Assembly (NCBI RefSeq): GCF_016107535.1
Contig: NZ_JABASQ010000011.1
Location: forward strand, 18,963 to 82,962
Length of the DNA stretch: 64,000 bases
Origin: Psychrobacter cibarius
Lineage (GTDB): Bacteria > Pseudomonadota > Gammaproteobacteria > Pseudomonadales > Moraxellaceae
Direction of reading: 5' to 3'
Shown: positions 38,709 to 47,720 of the stretch, piece by piece
Layout: the number at the start of each line of letters is the position of its first letter
Position numbering within the stretch: position 1 is the first letter of the stretch
Notes under the pieces: model-generated
The model's input: only the letters and a program-made list of their open reading frames with translations
Database searches by the model: none
Told to the model about the DNA's origin: nothing
Made by a program: the position numbers and the translations under genes

Positions 38709-39341
38709 ATGAGAAAAGTAGTTATGTTATCGGCAGCTGCCATTCTAGGAATCGCTAGTATCGCGGTGAGCCAAGCTGAAAGTGTTGTAGACACTCCTGT
38801 AACTGTTTCTGATGTAGCAGCAGCGCAGGAAGTGGTAGCAAATGCGCCTGAGCAATTGGGTGATGATACCCAAGCTGCTGCAGATACGACTGATAGCGAG
38901 GCATCTGCCGCAGAAACTGCCGCTGCCGCACCTGCGGTTGATGAAGAGCCTATTCCGCAAGATACGCCGCAAGTGCAAAAGCTGATTGCTTTGTATCCTA
39001 ACTTAATTGCTCGCATTCAGCCAGTTGCTAAAGTGTGCTTTGAAGACGATGAAGTTTGTGATGTGACGGCACGTGCCGCTGGCCCAGCAGCGGGTGATGG
39101 TCCTCGTGATGGCAAAGCAGTATACAATGCCGTATGTCAGACTTGTCATGCTGCAGGTCTACTTGGCTCGCCAATCTTAGGTGACGCTGGTGCATGGGGA
39201 CCACGTATCTCCAAGGGTAAAGAAACATTATACACTCATGCTATCAATGGTTTTAACGCCATGCCTGCTAAAGGTGGCGCTGATATCCCTGATGAAGAAG
39301 TTCAAAACGCTGTCGATTATATGGTTGGTGAAGCAAGCTAA
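38709..39341 (+). CDS. Cytochrome c5-like c-type cytochrome
   Basis: This 210-residue periplasmic haem protein has a signal peptide ending near SQA/ES. An Ala/Glu/Asp-rich linker of about 80 residues precedes a single class I cytochrome domain. The haem site is CQTCH with C143, C146 and H147, and the axial Met is M185 in NAMPAKGG. A second Cys pair just before the domain (VCFEDDEVC) could form a disulfide. It probably carries electrons between respiratory complexes. A terminator follows, so it seems monocistronic. Confidence 0.92.
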   Translation: MRKVVMLSAAAILGIASIAVSQAESVVDTPVTVSDVAAAQEVVANAPEQLGDDTQAAADTTDSEASAAETAAAAPAVDEEPIPQDTPQVQKLIALYPNLIARIQPVAKVCFEDDEVCDVTARAAGPAAGDGPRDGKAVYNAVCQTCHAAGLLGSPILGDAGAWGPRISKGKETLYTHAINGFNAMPAKGGADIPDEEVQNAVDYMVGEAS

Positions 39342-39386
39342 TAGTATTGAATATCTGGCTAAGCCTTTTACCCTATATATCAGTGG

Positions 39387-39422
39387 AGCGCCTATTTCAT
39401 TAAATGAGATAGGCGCTTTTTT
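39387..39422 (+). terminator. Terminator after cytochrome gene (shared sequence)
   Basis: A 14-base-pair stem (left arm from 39387, loop TAA, right arm ATGAGATAGGCGCT) is followed by T6. The right arm and tail are identical over 18 bases to the terminator at 45375-45408. Confidence 0.88.
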
Positions 39423-39573
39423 AATGATGAGTATTATCAATACGGTACTTCTAAGGCATTACAGTTGAAATTCACCAACATTAGCCTCACTTTATGACAC
39501 TACACAGTCTCTTCTGTCTGTTTATATTCTAAAAACGATTTTACATAAATTTATAACCAATAAAGAGGTTTTC

Positions 39574-40536
39574 ATGTCTGAGGTACCAGCACTTGCTATC
39601 CAGAATTTATCCAAAACCTATAGCAATGGGTTTTCGGCACTCAAAGATGTCAGTTTAACCGTCCCGCAAGGAGGTTTTTTTGCGTTGCTGGGGCCAAATG
39701 GTGCTGGTAAATCAACCATGATTGGTATTATTAGCTCGCTTTTTAAACCAACAACTGGCAGCGTAAAGATCTTTGGTACTGACTTACTAGAGAATCCGTC
39801 TATCGCTAAACAGTATCTTGGTATCGTCCCACAAGAGTTTAATTTTAATATGTTCGAAAAAGTCGAAGATATTTTGATTACACAGGCCGGTTACTTTGGT
39901 ATTCCTGCCAAAGAAGCACGCCCACGGGCAAAACGATTATTAATGGCGCTAGGTCTGTGGGACAAGCGCAATAGCAAGTCACGTGAGCTATCAGGTGGTA
40001 TGAAGCGCCGGTTGATGATTGCAAGGGCGCTGATTCATAAGCCAAAATTATTGATTTTGGATGAGCCAACCGCTGGGGTAGATATCGAGTTACGCCGCTC
40101 TATGTGGGAGTTTATGCAGCAGATTAATATCGAAGAAAACACCACGATTATTCTGACGACTCATTATCTTGAAGAGGCGGAGCAGCTGTGCAAACGCATT
40201 GCGATTTTGGATCATGGTGAGATTCGTATTAATACCGAGATGAAGGATTTGCTAGCGCAGCTATCGGTTGAGACTTTTGTTTTTGATTTGGAGACACCGC
40301 TTACGCGTCAATTGGTTTTGGCAGGAGTGACAGACACATCGCAGCCTGATGATCAGACGCTTGAAGTCACACTGACTGAAGGCGAATCGTTGAATGGTGT
40401 TTTTGACCAGTTATCTGAGCAAGGTATCACGGTAGCCAGTATGCGTAATAAAGCCAACCGACTAGAAGAGCTATTTATGCGCTTAGTAGACAAAAATATC
40501 CAAAGTGCAGACAGCATGAAGGAGGCAGGATTGTGA
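39574..40536 (+). CDS. ABC transporter ATP-binding protein (YadG-like)
   Basis: This 320-residue cytosolic nucleotide-binding subunit has Walker A GPNGAGKST at 40-48, the signature LSGGM at 139-143, Walker B LLILDEP with D163 and E164, and the switch His in TTHYLEEAE. A C-terminal extension of about 90 residues follows. The ABC-2 permease begins within the stop codon, so they form a two-component exporter like E. coli YadG/YadH. The substrate is unknown; such pairs export drugs, lipids or polysaccharides. Confidence 0.92.
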   Translation: MSEVPALAIQNLSKTYSNGFSALKDVSLTVPQGGFFALLGPNGAGKSTMIGIISSLFKPTTGSVKIFGTDLLENPSIAKQYLGIVPQEFNFNMFEKVEDILITQAGYFGIPAKEARPRAKRLLMALGLWDKRNSKSRELSGGMKRRLMIARALIHKPKLLILDEPTAGVDIELRRSMWEFMQQINIEENTTIILTTHYLEEAEQLCKRIAILDHGEIRINTEMKDLLAQLSVETFVFDLETPLTRQLVLAGVTDTSQPDDQTLEVTLTEGESLNGVFDQLSEQGITVASMRNKANRLEELFMRLVDKNIQSADSMKEAGL

Positions 40537-41339
40537 GTCAAGAAATGATAGATCCTAATAAAACCATGTCATGGAATAAAAAGTGGATTGCTTTTCGCAC
40601 CATTTTGTTAAAAGAGGTTCGCCGAATTCTGCGTATTTGGCCACAGACCTTGCTGCCACCAGTGATTACGATGAGTCTCTATTTTGTCATCTTCGGTAAG
40701 ATGATCGGCTCGCGTGTGGGTGAAATGGGCGGCGTACCATATATGCAGTTTATCGTGCCTGGTCTCATTATGATGTCGATTATTACCAACAGTTACTCTA
40801 ATGTGGTTTCGAGCTTCTTTAGTGCCAAATTCACCTCCAGTATCGAGGAGCTGTTGGTTTCGCCAGTTTCCAAACATGCGATTTTAATGGGTTATATCAG
40901 TGGTGGTATCTTTCGTGGACTGGCCATTGGTATCATCGTCTCAATAGTCGCACTATTTTTTACCGACCTTGGCATTGAACATTTATTTGTGACGGTATTT
41001 ACGGTACTGGGTACGTCTATCTTATTTTCACTTGGTGGCTTTATCAACGCCGTGTTTGCTCGCTCATTTGATGATATTTCTATCATTCCAAGTTTTGTGC
41101 TTACGCCATTGACTTATCTAGGTGGTGTGTTTTACTCGATGGAAAACTTGTCACCATTTTGGCAAAATATCTCACTATTAAATCCTATCGTTTATATGGT
41201 GAACTCATTCCGTTACGGTATTCTTGGTTATTCTGATGTGAATGTCTGGTATTCAATGGCGGCTATTTTTGTCTTCTGTGCGGTATTCTATACCATCGCT
41301 TATCGTTTACTCAGTAATGGCTCACGTGTGCGCTTGTAG
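40533..41339 (+). CDS. ABC-2 type permease (YadH-like)
   Basis: This 268-residue inner-membrane protein has about six hydrophobic segments. The ABC-2 signature region is near FDDISIIPSFVLTPLTYLGGVFY (given here in part: LTPLTYLGGVFYS). The start is GTG at 40533, overlapping the TGA of the ATPase gene as GTGA, with AAGGAGG upstream, so translation is coupled. It forms the membrane channel of the exporter. A terminator follows. Confidence 0.92.
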   Translation: MSQEMIDPNKTMSWNKKWIAFRTILLKEVRRILRIWPQTLLPPVITMSLYFVIFGKMIGSRVGEMGGVPYMQFIVPGLIMMSIITNSYSNVVSSFFSAKFTSSIEELLVSPVSKHAILMGYISGGIFRGLAIGIIVSIVALFFTDLGIEHLFVTVFTVLGTSILFSLGGFINAVFARSFDDISIIPSFVLTPLTYLGGVFYSMENLSPFWQNISLLNPIVYMVNSFRYGILGYSDVNVWYSMAAIFVFCAVFYTIAYRLLSNGSRVRL

Positions 41340-41377
41340 ATTAGTTTGTAAAATGTAGCTTGTCACCTTATTATAAG

Positions 41378-41402
41378 AGTCCAACATTGTTGGGCTTTTT
41401 TT
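41378..41402 (+). terminator. Terminator after ABC permease gene
   Basis: An eight-base-pair stem AGTCCAAC/GTTGGGCT with loop ATT is followed by seven T. The T-run ends one base before the first ATG of the next frame. Confidence 0.85.
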
Positions 41403-42260
41403 ATGAAAATTTTTTTTGTCAGAAGTATGAGTAAGGCTTTTACAGCCACTTTATTGAGTACAATCACGAGCATTGCCATCGCAGCGCCACTTGCGGCAAT
41501 GGATGATTATGATTGGGTCGTCATGGAGACGCCTGTAGATCCTGCAACGTATAAGTATGATTGCCATAATGACTACAAATATGAAACTTATGATGCGCTA
41601 CAAAACTGTCTGTATAACTTGAGGGAAGATGCAGATAATGCGCTTAGTAAGCAATGGAATATCAGCGATAAAGTCTTTAGAGAGAGAAATGCCATTTATA
41701 TCAAAGTCGCTAATCGGAAAAATCCACTAGTATTTGTTGACTACTCGAGCCCTTATGAGGAGGATTTCAATCCTTATTATTCGCTACAAGACTACAATAA
41801 ATCACGGAAATTACTGACAATACATCAAAGATTTTATGAAGGAGAGAGCTTGACGGTAGTTAATTTGATTACTGGGTTTTGGCAAGATTTTAGTCTCAGA
41901 AAGCTAAGTATCTCTCCTGATATGAGATATATAGTCGGTTTTGAAAGTGAAATGGGAGCGACGGAACACGTCAATATTTTGGAGCGACAAGATAGCGGTT
42001 ACTATGAAGGCTACTATAAACAAGTCTATAGCAGTAGTGACGATTCAAAAAACTACGACAATCATAAAAAGTTTTATCAAGCAGATAAAGCACAGCAGGT
42101 TTATGATAGCGAAACCTTTACTTGGGTAAATGATGATAAGTTTTATGCAGATTCTTTTTATAAGTTGAATCAATCGGATTCAGCGGCTTTTAGAGTACGA
42201 TATATCTTTATTAAAAATGTCTCAACGGATGAGTGGCAACTACATGCAGGTGATATATAA
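41403..42260 (+). CDS. Secreted protein of unknown family, tandem paralogue 1
   Basis: I do not recognise this 285-residue family. It has a signal peptide ending near AIA/APL and two conserved Cys (in KYDCHND and LQNCLYN) likely to form a disulfide. The body is rich in Tyr, Asp and Ser. The core shared with the next two genes includes DNALSKQW, then V-x-RE, IYI, PLVF, SLQDY, TG-x-WQ and a late WQ. A SISPDMRYIVGF segment looks like a propeller blade. The ATG abuts the preceding terminator; the ATG at 41427 (MSKAF) is an alternative start. Location is probably periplasmic. Confidence 0.65.
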   Translation: MKIFFVRSMSKAFTATLLSTITSIAIAAPLAAMDDYDWVVMETPVDPATYKYDCHNDYKYETYDALQNCLYNLREDADNALSKQWNISDKVFRERNAIYIKVANRKNPLVFVDYSSPYEEDFNPYYSLQDYNKSRKLLTIHQRFYEGESLTVVNLITGFWQDFSLRKLSISPDMRYIVGFESEMGATEHVNILERQDSGYYEGYYKQVYSSSDDSKNYDNHKKFYQADKAQQVYDSETFTWVNDDKFYADSFYKLNQSDSAAFRVRYIFIKNVSTDEWQLHAGDI

Positions 42261-43130
42261 ATGATTACTATCTCTCATCACATAAAAGCAGCGTTGACTG
42301 TCGCAGGACTATTTATATTGACCACAATAGCAGCCTTAGATGCACAGGCAGCGCCTTCAGCTTTAGAGCCATCGACAAATGAAGAGGTATGGATAAAAGT
42401 CCCTGCGCCTGTAGCGATAGACTGGTATGAAGACAGCTGTCGATACGATCATACTGAATATCGAACGTTTAAAGATTATGAAAACTGTATCTTTAAATCG
42501 TTAGCCCAAGCTGATAATGCACAAAGCCGAAAGTGGGGCTTGAGTGACCGCGTTATTCGAGAAAAAGATACCATTTATATTAATACACCCAACCATAAGC
42601 AACCATTGGTATTTAAGGATTATCTTGAACCGTTTGAAGAAGAGTATAGGGCTCATTATCAATTGCAGGATTATGATAAATCACATCATCTGTTGCAGTT
42701 ACTACGTACGATGTATGAGACTCAAGCGACTGTCATTGTCGATTTAAACACAGGGCGCTGGCAAGAGCTGTATGCGACCAATCTTAAGTTTTCTAGCGAT
42801 ATGAATCAAGTGGTAGGGTTTAATGGTAGGCAAGGTGTGACCAGAGATATCATAATATGGGAGCGTCAAAAAGCTGACAATGACGGACGCTATGCAACGA
42901 TATTTGCTAGTAATGAATTATATGAACAAGATTATGATAATGACAAAAAACATGAGGTGTACGAAGCGCGAGATATCAGTTGGACAAGCAATAATAAAGT
43001 TAACGTTGATTTTTATTACAGAGTCAATCCCACTGACACGGTAGCATTTCGCGTGCGCTATATTTATGCGGCTGATAATAAAGAGGGTAAATGGCAGAGA
43101 GTTTTACCTGATGTTAATACCAACGATTAA
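42261..43130 (+). CDS. Secreted protein of unknown family, tandem paralogue 2
   Basis: This 289-residue paralogue of its neighbours has a signal peptide ending near AQA/APS. The conserved Cys pair (SCRYDH, ENCIFK), DNAQSRKWG, REKDTIYI, PLVFKDY, YQLQDYD and TGRWQ motifs are present. Its ATG follows the previous stop with no gap, and AGGTGA inside the previous gene serves as ribosome site, so the genes are co-transcribed and coupled. No family name or activity can be given. Confidence 0.68.
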   Translation: MITISHHIKAALTVAGLFILTTIAALDAQAAPSALEPSTNEEVWIKVPAPVAIDWYEDSCRYDHTEYRTFKDYENCIFKSLAQADNAQSRKWGLSDRVIREKDTIYINTPNHKQPLVFKDYLEPFEEEYRAHYQLQDYDKSHHLLQLLRTMYETQATVIVDLNTGRWQELYATNLKFSSDMNQVVGFNGRQGVTRDIIIWERQKADNDGRYATIFASNELYEQDYDNDKKHEVYEARDISWTSNNKVNVDFYYRVNPTDTVAFRVRYIYAADNKEGKWQRVLPDVNTND

Positions 43131-43157
43131 AAAACAATAAAAAGGTCTAGCTCTCAT

Positions 43158-43988
43158 ATGCAAATAACTCTATCAGTAGCCACTGAAATTCGCATCTGTA
43201 TGACGAGTGCAATACTGCTAATGCTGTCAATGCCAGCACAAGCAGACCTGCCCAAAGCGACGATGGATGACTATGTTTGGAAAGTACTAGACCCAACCAG
43301 AAACTCAAATTACTTTGATGATAAGTGTGAATACGATAGTCTGGTCTTTTATAGGAAATGCCTTGAGACAAGCTTAGAGAAACATGATAACAAGCTTAGC
43401 AAAAAGTGGGGATTGGGCAACCGTGTTTCGAGAGAAAAAGATACGATATATATCCAAGTAACTAGTCGAAGCTTACCGTTAGTTTTTCGTGATGAGCTGT
43501 TTGCTCCTGACGGCCAATCTCACTCTTATTTTTCACTATATGATTATGACGAAAAGAGACAACTGCTGTACTTGTTGAGAAGTTTTCCCGAAATAGAAAG
43601 TACTGTACTTGTTAATCTCAAAACTGGATTTAGTCAAGAATTTGATGGTATCGATTTAAGTGTATCACCCAACAAAGAACGTATTACTACAGTAGAGCGT
43701 TATATAGATGAAGAAAATATTACGATTTGGCAAAAGCAGAAGGAGGGCGACTATCAGATTGTTTACGAGAGTGACCCCAGCGAATTAAAAGCGCATTTGG
43801 ATTCTTATCAAAATCGAGACCAGAGACATAGTTTTGAAAATGTAGATATTGAATGGCGAAGTAAGAATAGTGTTTTAATCGATTTTTATTATCTTATCAA
43901 TGAAACCGATGATACAGGCTATCGAGTACGTTTTAGCTTGGTCAAAAATGCTAGTTCATCAGAGTGGCAAATGATTCCCATAAAATAG
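43158..43988 (+). CDS. Secreted protein of unknown family, tandem paralogue 3
   Basis: This 276-residue third copy has a signal peptide ending near AQA/DLP. The mature start KATMDDYVWKVLDP resembles that of copy 1 (AMDDYDWVVMETP). The Cys pair, NKLSKKWG, REKDTIYIQV, PLVFRDE, FSLYDYD and TGFSQE motifs are kept. It is more diverged toward the C-terminus. The first ATG (43158) gives a longer signal peptide; 43200 is an alternative. It lies 28 bases after copy 2, in the same likely operon. Confidence 0.65.
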   Translation: MQITLSVATEIRICMTSAILLMLSMPAQADLPKATMDDYVWKVLDPTRNSNYFDDKCEYDSLVFYRKCLETSLEKHDNKLSKKWGLGNRVSREKDTIYIQVTSRSLPLVFRDELFAPDGQSHSYFSLYDYDEKRQLLYLLRSFPEIESTVLVNLKTGFSQEFDGIDLSVSPNKERITTVERYIDEENITIWQKQKEGDYQIVYESDPSELKAHLDSYQNRDQRHSFENVDIEWRSKNSVLIDFYYLINETDDTGYRVRFSLVKNASSSEWQMIPIK

Positions 43989-44051
43989 CCCATTGCTGTA
44001 AAATGACTGGTTTTTATTTCATTATATTTAAGCATGAAAGGTAAGTAACTT

Positions 44052-44936
44052 ATGAGTATTCACGGTATCTTGGGTGAGCAAACAACTGACTATCCAACCG
44101 AGTATAGTCCAGAGACCTTGTATCCTATCGCTCGCAGTATGGGTCGCGATGTCATTGGCTGGCAAGACGATAAGTTAATGGTTGGCATCGATTGGTGGCA
44201 GGCATTTGAGATGTCTTGGTTAAATCAACAGGGTATCTCGCAGGTTGCGATAGCACGCTTTGGTATTCCAGCCAGCTCGCCATTTATCGTTGAGTCAAAG
44301 TCACTTAAGCTCTATCTAAACAGTATCAACTTTACTGAATTCGCTAGTTGGAATGATGTGCAAGCGCTGATTGCTAAAGATTTATCAGCCTGTGTACAAG
44401 CAGACGTGCAAGTTGAGTTGTTTGGCTTAAATGACGACCTGCATAATAAGACAAAAGGGTTATTGGTGGCTCAACCTGAGGGTGTTTGTATTGATGACGC
44501 GCTTGCTAATACTAGCGAAAAAGTCGCACTGTGTGAGCATCCTGATGCGTCATTGCTAAGTATTGATAAAGATTTAAACAGTAGCTCTATTTTAGAGAAT
44601 ACTGGCACTGAGCCTTATATTTTCTATTCTAATTTACTACGCAGTAATTGTCCGGTGACCAATCAGCCAGATTGGGGAACGTTGGCGGTTTCGATTACCA
44701 GTAATAAAACAGTCGATGATGCTGGAATGCTGCGTTATATCTTAAGTTTTCGTCAGCATAATGGTTTTCATGAGCAATGTGTGGAGCAAATATTTGCTGA
44801 TTTAAGTCAATACTATGAGCCAAGTGAGCTGATGGTTCGCGCTTGGTATACACGCCGAGGCGGTATCGATATCAACCCTTGTCGCGTCAGTGATATCCGC
44901 TTAATGCCACAGCCAAGCCGCTTGATTCGGCAGTAA
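44052..44936 (+). CDS. queF: NADPH-dependent 7-cyano-7-deazaguanine reductase
   Basis: QueF reduces preQ0 to preQ1 in queuosine synthesis, in the cytosol. The 294-residue protein is the long two-domain (YqcD/E. coli) form. Catalytic C200 and D207 lie in SNCPVTNQPDW, and the second-domain motif FHEQCVEQIF is present. Family members of this type are about 280 residues. The upstream gap is only about 60 bases from the paralogue cluster, without a terminator, so read-through from that operon is possible. Confidence 0.95.
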   Translation: MSIHGILGEQTTDYPTEYSPETLYPIARSMGRDVIGWQDDKLMVGIDWWQAFEMSWLNQQGISQVAIARFGIPASSPFIVESKSLKLYLNSINFTEFASWNDVQALIAKDLSACVQADVQVELFGLNDDLHNKTKGLLVAQPEGVCIDDALANTSEKVALCEHPDASLLSIDKDLNSSSILENTGTEPYIFYSNLLRSNCPVTNQPDWGTLAVSITSNKTVDDAGMLRYILSFRQHNGFHEQCVEQIFADLSQYYEPSELMVRAWYTRRGGIDINPCRVSDIRLMPQPSRLIRQ

Positions 44937-45020
44937 ATAAATATTAATTTTTAGCTTTCATAGATGAGCGTTCTTTCTTATACTCAGTAAACCTTATTTT
45001 ATGAATATTGAGATGCAGCT

Positions 45021-45245
45021 ATGAAGTTAAAAACCAGCTTTTTAACCGCTCTAGGGACTGCTATTTTGTCTCTTTCTACCTTGCAGTTAGCACAGGCTGC
45101 ATTTGTGGAAAATCAATATAACTGTGAAGACGCTTATATGGAAGTGGCTTATGATTGTGGTAACGATGCGATTATAGTCGAAAAAAATCGCCTTAATAAA
45201 ATCTATATGAGCGTTTATCGTACTTTGAATACGAAGGTCCAATGA
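45021..45245 (+). CDS. Short secreted protein, LprI/DUF1311-like, possibly truncated
   Basis: This 74-residue protein has a signal peptide ending near AQA/AF. The mature part has two Cys (NCEDA, DCGND) and a final LNKIYMSVYRTL segment resembling the start of LprI/DUF1311 domains, which continue further in complete proteins. The frame stops at 45245. A 34-codon frame starts at 45242 in an ATGA overlap and carries another Cys. This may be a frameshifted gene rather than two proteins. Function is unknown; LprI-type proteins inhibit lysozyme. Confidence 0.5.
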   Translation: MKLKTSFLTALGTAILSLSTLQLAQAAFVENQYNCEDAYMEVAYDCGNDAIIVEKNRLNKIYMSVYRTLNTKVQ

Positions 45246-45346
45246 ATAATTCTGTGGTGTACGCTCAGATTAGCGCGAATGTTTGCACCGCTAATGAGAC
45301 ACAGAAACGTAGTAAGGCGATTACTAAAAAATATAATATCAAATAG
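45242..45346 (+). pseudogene. Possible frameshifted continuation of the LprI-like gene
   Basis: A 34-codon frame overlaps the previous stop as ATGA. It encodes NVCTANETQKRSKAITKKYN. It may be the displaced C-terminal part of the upstream gene, or chance. No known domain is recognisable. Confidence 0.3.
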
Positions 45347-45374
45347 CAATTTTCATTTTTTTATAAGTAAAAAA

Positions 45375-45408
45375 AGCGCCTGTCTCATAAATGAGATAGG
45401 CGCTTTTT
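45375..45408 (-). terminator. Bidirectional terminator between LprI-like gene and proS
   Basis: A 14-base-pair stem (AGCGCCTGTCTCAT/ATGAGATAGGCGCT, one G-T pair, loop AA) has an A-run on the left and T5 on the right, so it serves both converging genes. Confidence 0.87.
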
Positions 45409-45432
45409 ATGGCATAAGTTTTATGAATAAAA

Positions 45433-47151
45433 CTATTTTCCGCTCACTTTTGCCAATACTTCTTCACGGCTTAGCATTTGCTTTTCTGTCTCACGGCGAT
45501 TGACGTATTCGTACTTGCCTTCAGCCAAGTTACGGTCTGAAACCACGATACGATGTGGAATACCAATCAATTCTAGATCAGCAAACTTGACACCTGGACG
45601 CTCGTTACGATCATCAAGAAGCACATTGATGCCTTGTGCTTTTAACTCTTCATAGAGTGCCGTCGCTGTCTGCATGACGGTCTCTTCTTTTGACTTCATC
45701 GGTATGATAGCGACTTCAAAAGGAGCGATTGAATCATTAACCGTTGGCGTCTGTGGCCACATGATACCGTTTTCGTCGTTGTTCTGTTCGATAGCAGCGG
45801 CAATGATACGGCTCACACCAATACCGTAGCAACCCATCATTAGGGTCACAGGCTTACCATCTTCACCAGATACGGTAGCATTTAACGCTTGCGAGTACTT
45901 ATCACCCAACTGGAAGATATGACCGACCTCGATACCACGTTTGATTTTTAGGCTGCCTTTACCATCAGGAGAAGGGTCGCCTTCCTGCACATTGCGTACA
46001 TCAACGACACGAGTAATGCTCGCATCACGCGCCCAGTTCATACCAGTGGTGTGTTTATTGACTTCATTGGCACCGCATACAAAGTCTGACAAAGTTGCTG
46101 CCGAACGATCAACAAAGACAGGCATATCCAAATTAACACCAATATAGCCTTTATGCAGACCAGCAGCTTTCAGTTCTTCATCAGAAGCCATTGTCAGCGG
46201 CACATTGGCCTCTTCGATTTTCTCGGCTTTGATCGTATTTAGCTGATGATCACCGCGTAATACGATAGCGATAAGCTGTGGCTCATCATTTTCGGTATGA
46301 CCATGGACGATTAACGTTTTGACCGTCGTTTCTAATGGTAAGCCTAAATGTTCAGCAACCATTTTACAGCTGGTCATATTTTCCGTCAGGACGTCTTCGC
46401 GCGCCATCTTCGGTGGCTGACGCTCAGCGGTGCTCACTGATTCGGCAAGCTCAACGTTGGCTGCATAATCAGAAGAATCAGAGAAGGCGATATCATCTTC
46501 GCCGCTGTCTGCCAACACATGGAACTCATGTGAAGCAAAACCGCCGATAGAACCCGTATCTGCTTGTACCGCACGGAAATCTAAACCCAAACGGGTAAAG
46601 ATGCGCGTATAAGCGTCATACATGTCATGGTAAGTTTTTGCCAACGATGCTTGATCAACGTGGAACGAGTAGGCGTCTTTCATGGTAAATTCGCGTGCGC
46701 GCATCACACCAAAACGTGGACGAATCTCATCACGGAATTTGTTCTGAATTTGGAAAAAGGTGATTGGTAGTTGTTTATAACTACGTAGCTCGCCTTGCGC
46801 CAGATTGGTGATGACTTCTTCATGCGTCGGACCTAATACAAAATCGCGATCATGACGGTCTTTGAAGCGCAATAGCTCAGGACCATAATCGTTAAAGCGT
46901 CCGGTCGTTTGCCAAAGCTCGGCAGGCTGGGTCATCGGCATGAGCACTTCTTGTGCACCAACTTCTTGCATCTCTTCACGAACAATACGTTCGACTTTTT
47001 GCAAGATGCGTAGCCCCATGGGCAACCAAATATATAACCCAGAAGCAATCTTTCGGATAAGACCGGCACGCACCATCAATTGGCTTGAGGCGATATCGGC
47101 ATCACTTGGGGTTTCTTTTAGAGTGGCAAATAAAAATTGACTGGCTTTCAT
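45433..47151 (-). CDS. proS: Prolyl-tRNA synthetase
   Basis: This 572-residue class II synthetase charges tRNA-Pro. It is the bacterial form with an editing insertion. Motif 1 lies near [16 protein letters not shown]. Motif 2 is near residues 135-155 ([17 protein letters not shown]). Motif 3 is near 440-450 ([13 protein letters not shown]). Between motifs 2 and 3 is the YbaK-like domain that hydrolyses Ala-tRNA-Pro. A C-terminal anticodon-binding domain contains [19 protein letters not shown]. coli ProS is also 572 residues. It is monocistronic, ending at the shared-type terminator. Confidence 0.97.
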   Translation of the reverse strand: MKASQFLFATLKETPSDADIASSQLMVRAGLIRKIASGLYIWLPMGLRILQKVERIVREEMQEVGAQEVLMPMTQPAELWQTTGRFNDYGPELLRFKDRHDRDFVLGPTHEEVITNLAQGELRSYKQLPITFFQIQNKFRDEIRPRFGVMRAREFTMKDAYSFHVDQASLAKTYHDMYDAYTRIFTRLGLDFRAVQADTGSIGGFASHEFHVLADSGEDDIAFSDSSDYAANVELAESVSTAERQPPKMAREDVLTENMTSCKMVAEHLGLPLETTVKTLIVHGHTENDEPQLIAIVLRGDHQLNTIKAEKIEEANVPLTMASDEELKAAGLHKGYIGVNLDMPVFVDRSAATLSDFVCGANEVNKHTTGMNWARDASITRVVDVRNVQEGDPSPDGKGSLKIKRGIEVGHIFQLGDKYSQALNATVSGEDGKPVTLMMGCYGIGVSRIIAAAIEQNNDENGIMWPQTPTVNDSIAPFEVAIIPMKSKEETVMQTATALYEELKAQGINVLLDDRNERPGVKFADLELIGIPHRIVVSDRNLAEGKYEYVNRRETEKQMLSREEVLAKVSGK

Positions 47152-47720
47152 AAATAAAGCGTAACCTTATCAACGATAAAATAAATAAGAAATAGTAGGA
47201 GGTTGAGCGTGTGCTTTGATGGCCGACGCAAGCTTACCTTTGTATCACTTGGTAATAGTCTAGGACATGCCTAGCTAAAAAGTACTGCGACAAACAGTAC
47301 ATGAATAGAAAGTGCGTTCATAAAACGCCTTACAAAAAGGCTGGAACTTTTCATTTTGTATTAAAACGTTGATGTTGGCAGCGTCATACTTTACGCATAA
47401 AGACCAGAAAAATAGATGTACGCCAACATTTTGCTTATACAATCTGACTATGTTAGGTAAAGTTAGCCTAAGACGCAATGACTTTTTGTTTTTTCAGACA
47501 GAACGTGACTTAAACGTGACTTAAACGAGCAAATGAGGTCACTACAACTCGATTATTTACCAGTTTTTAGGGTATTTATAGTAAATGGTAGTGCTAGTCA
47601 TTATGTAGCGTATTGGTAGTCATTACTTGAAGTTGCTGCTCAAAAGTAGCATTTATCATTTAGACAGTTATTTGTTATACGTTTAATAAAAATAAATGAT
47701 AAAACTCTGAGGGTGTTTAT
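47152..47720. other. Intergenic region between proS and DUF4230 gene
   Basis: About 570 bases separate two divergent genes. I see no convincing gene; a 67-codon leftward frame (47275-47478) lacks a ribosome site and protein-like composition. A short direct repeat CGTGACTTAAA occurs twice near 47504-47526. Confidence 0.45.

Noticed and set aside
43989..44051. preQ1 riboswitch before queF
   Set aside because: Only about 60 bases are available and no pseudoknot pattern was seen.
47275..47478. 67-codon leftward frame between proS and the DUF4230 gene
   Set aside because: No ribosome site, poor composition and no recognisable motif.
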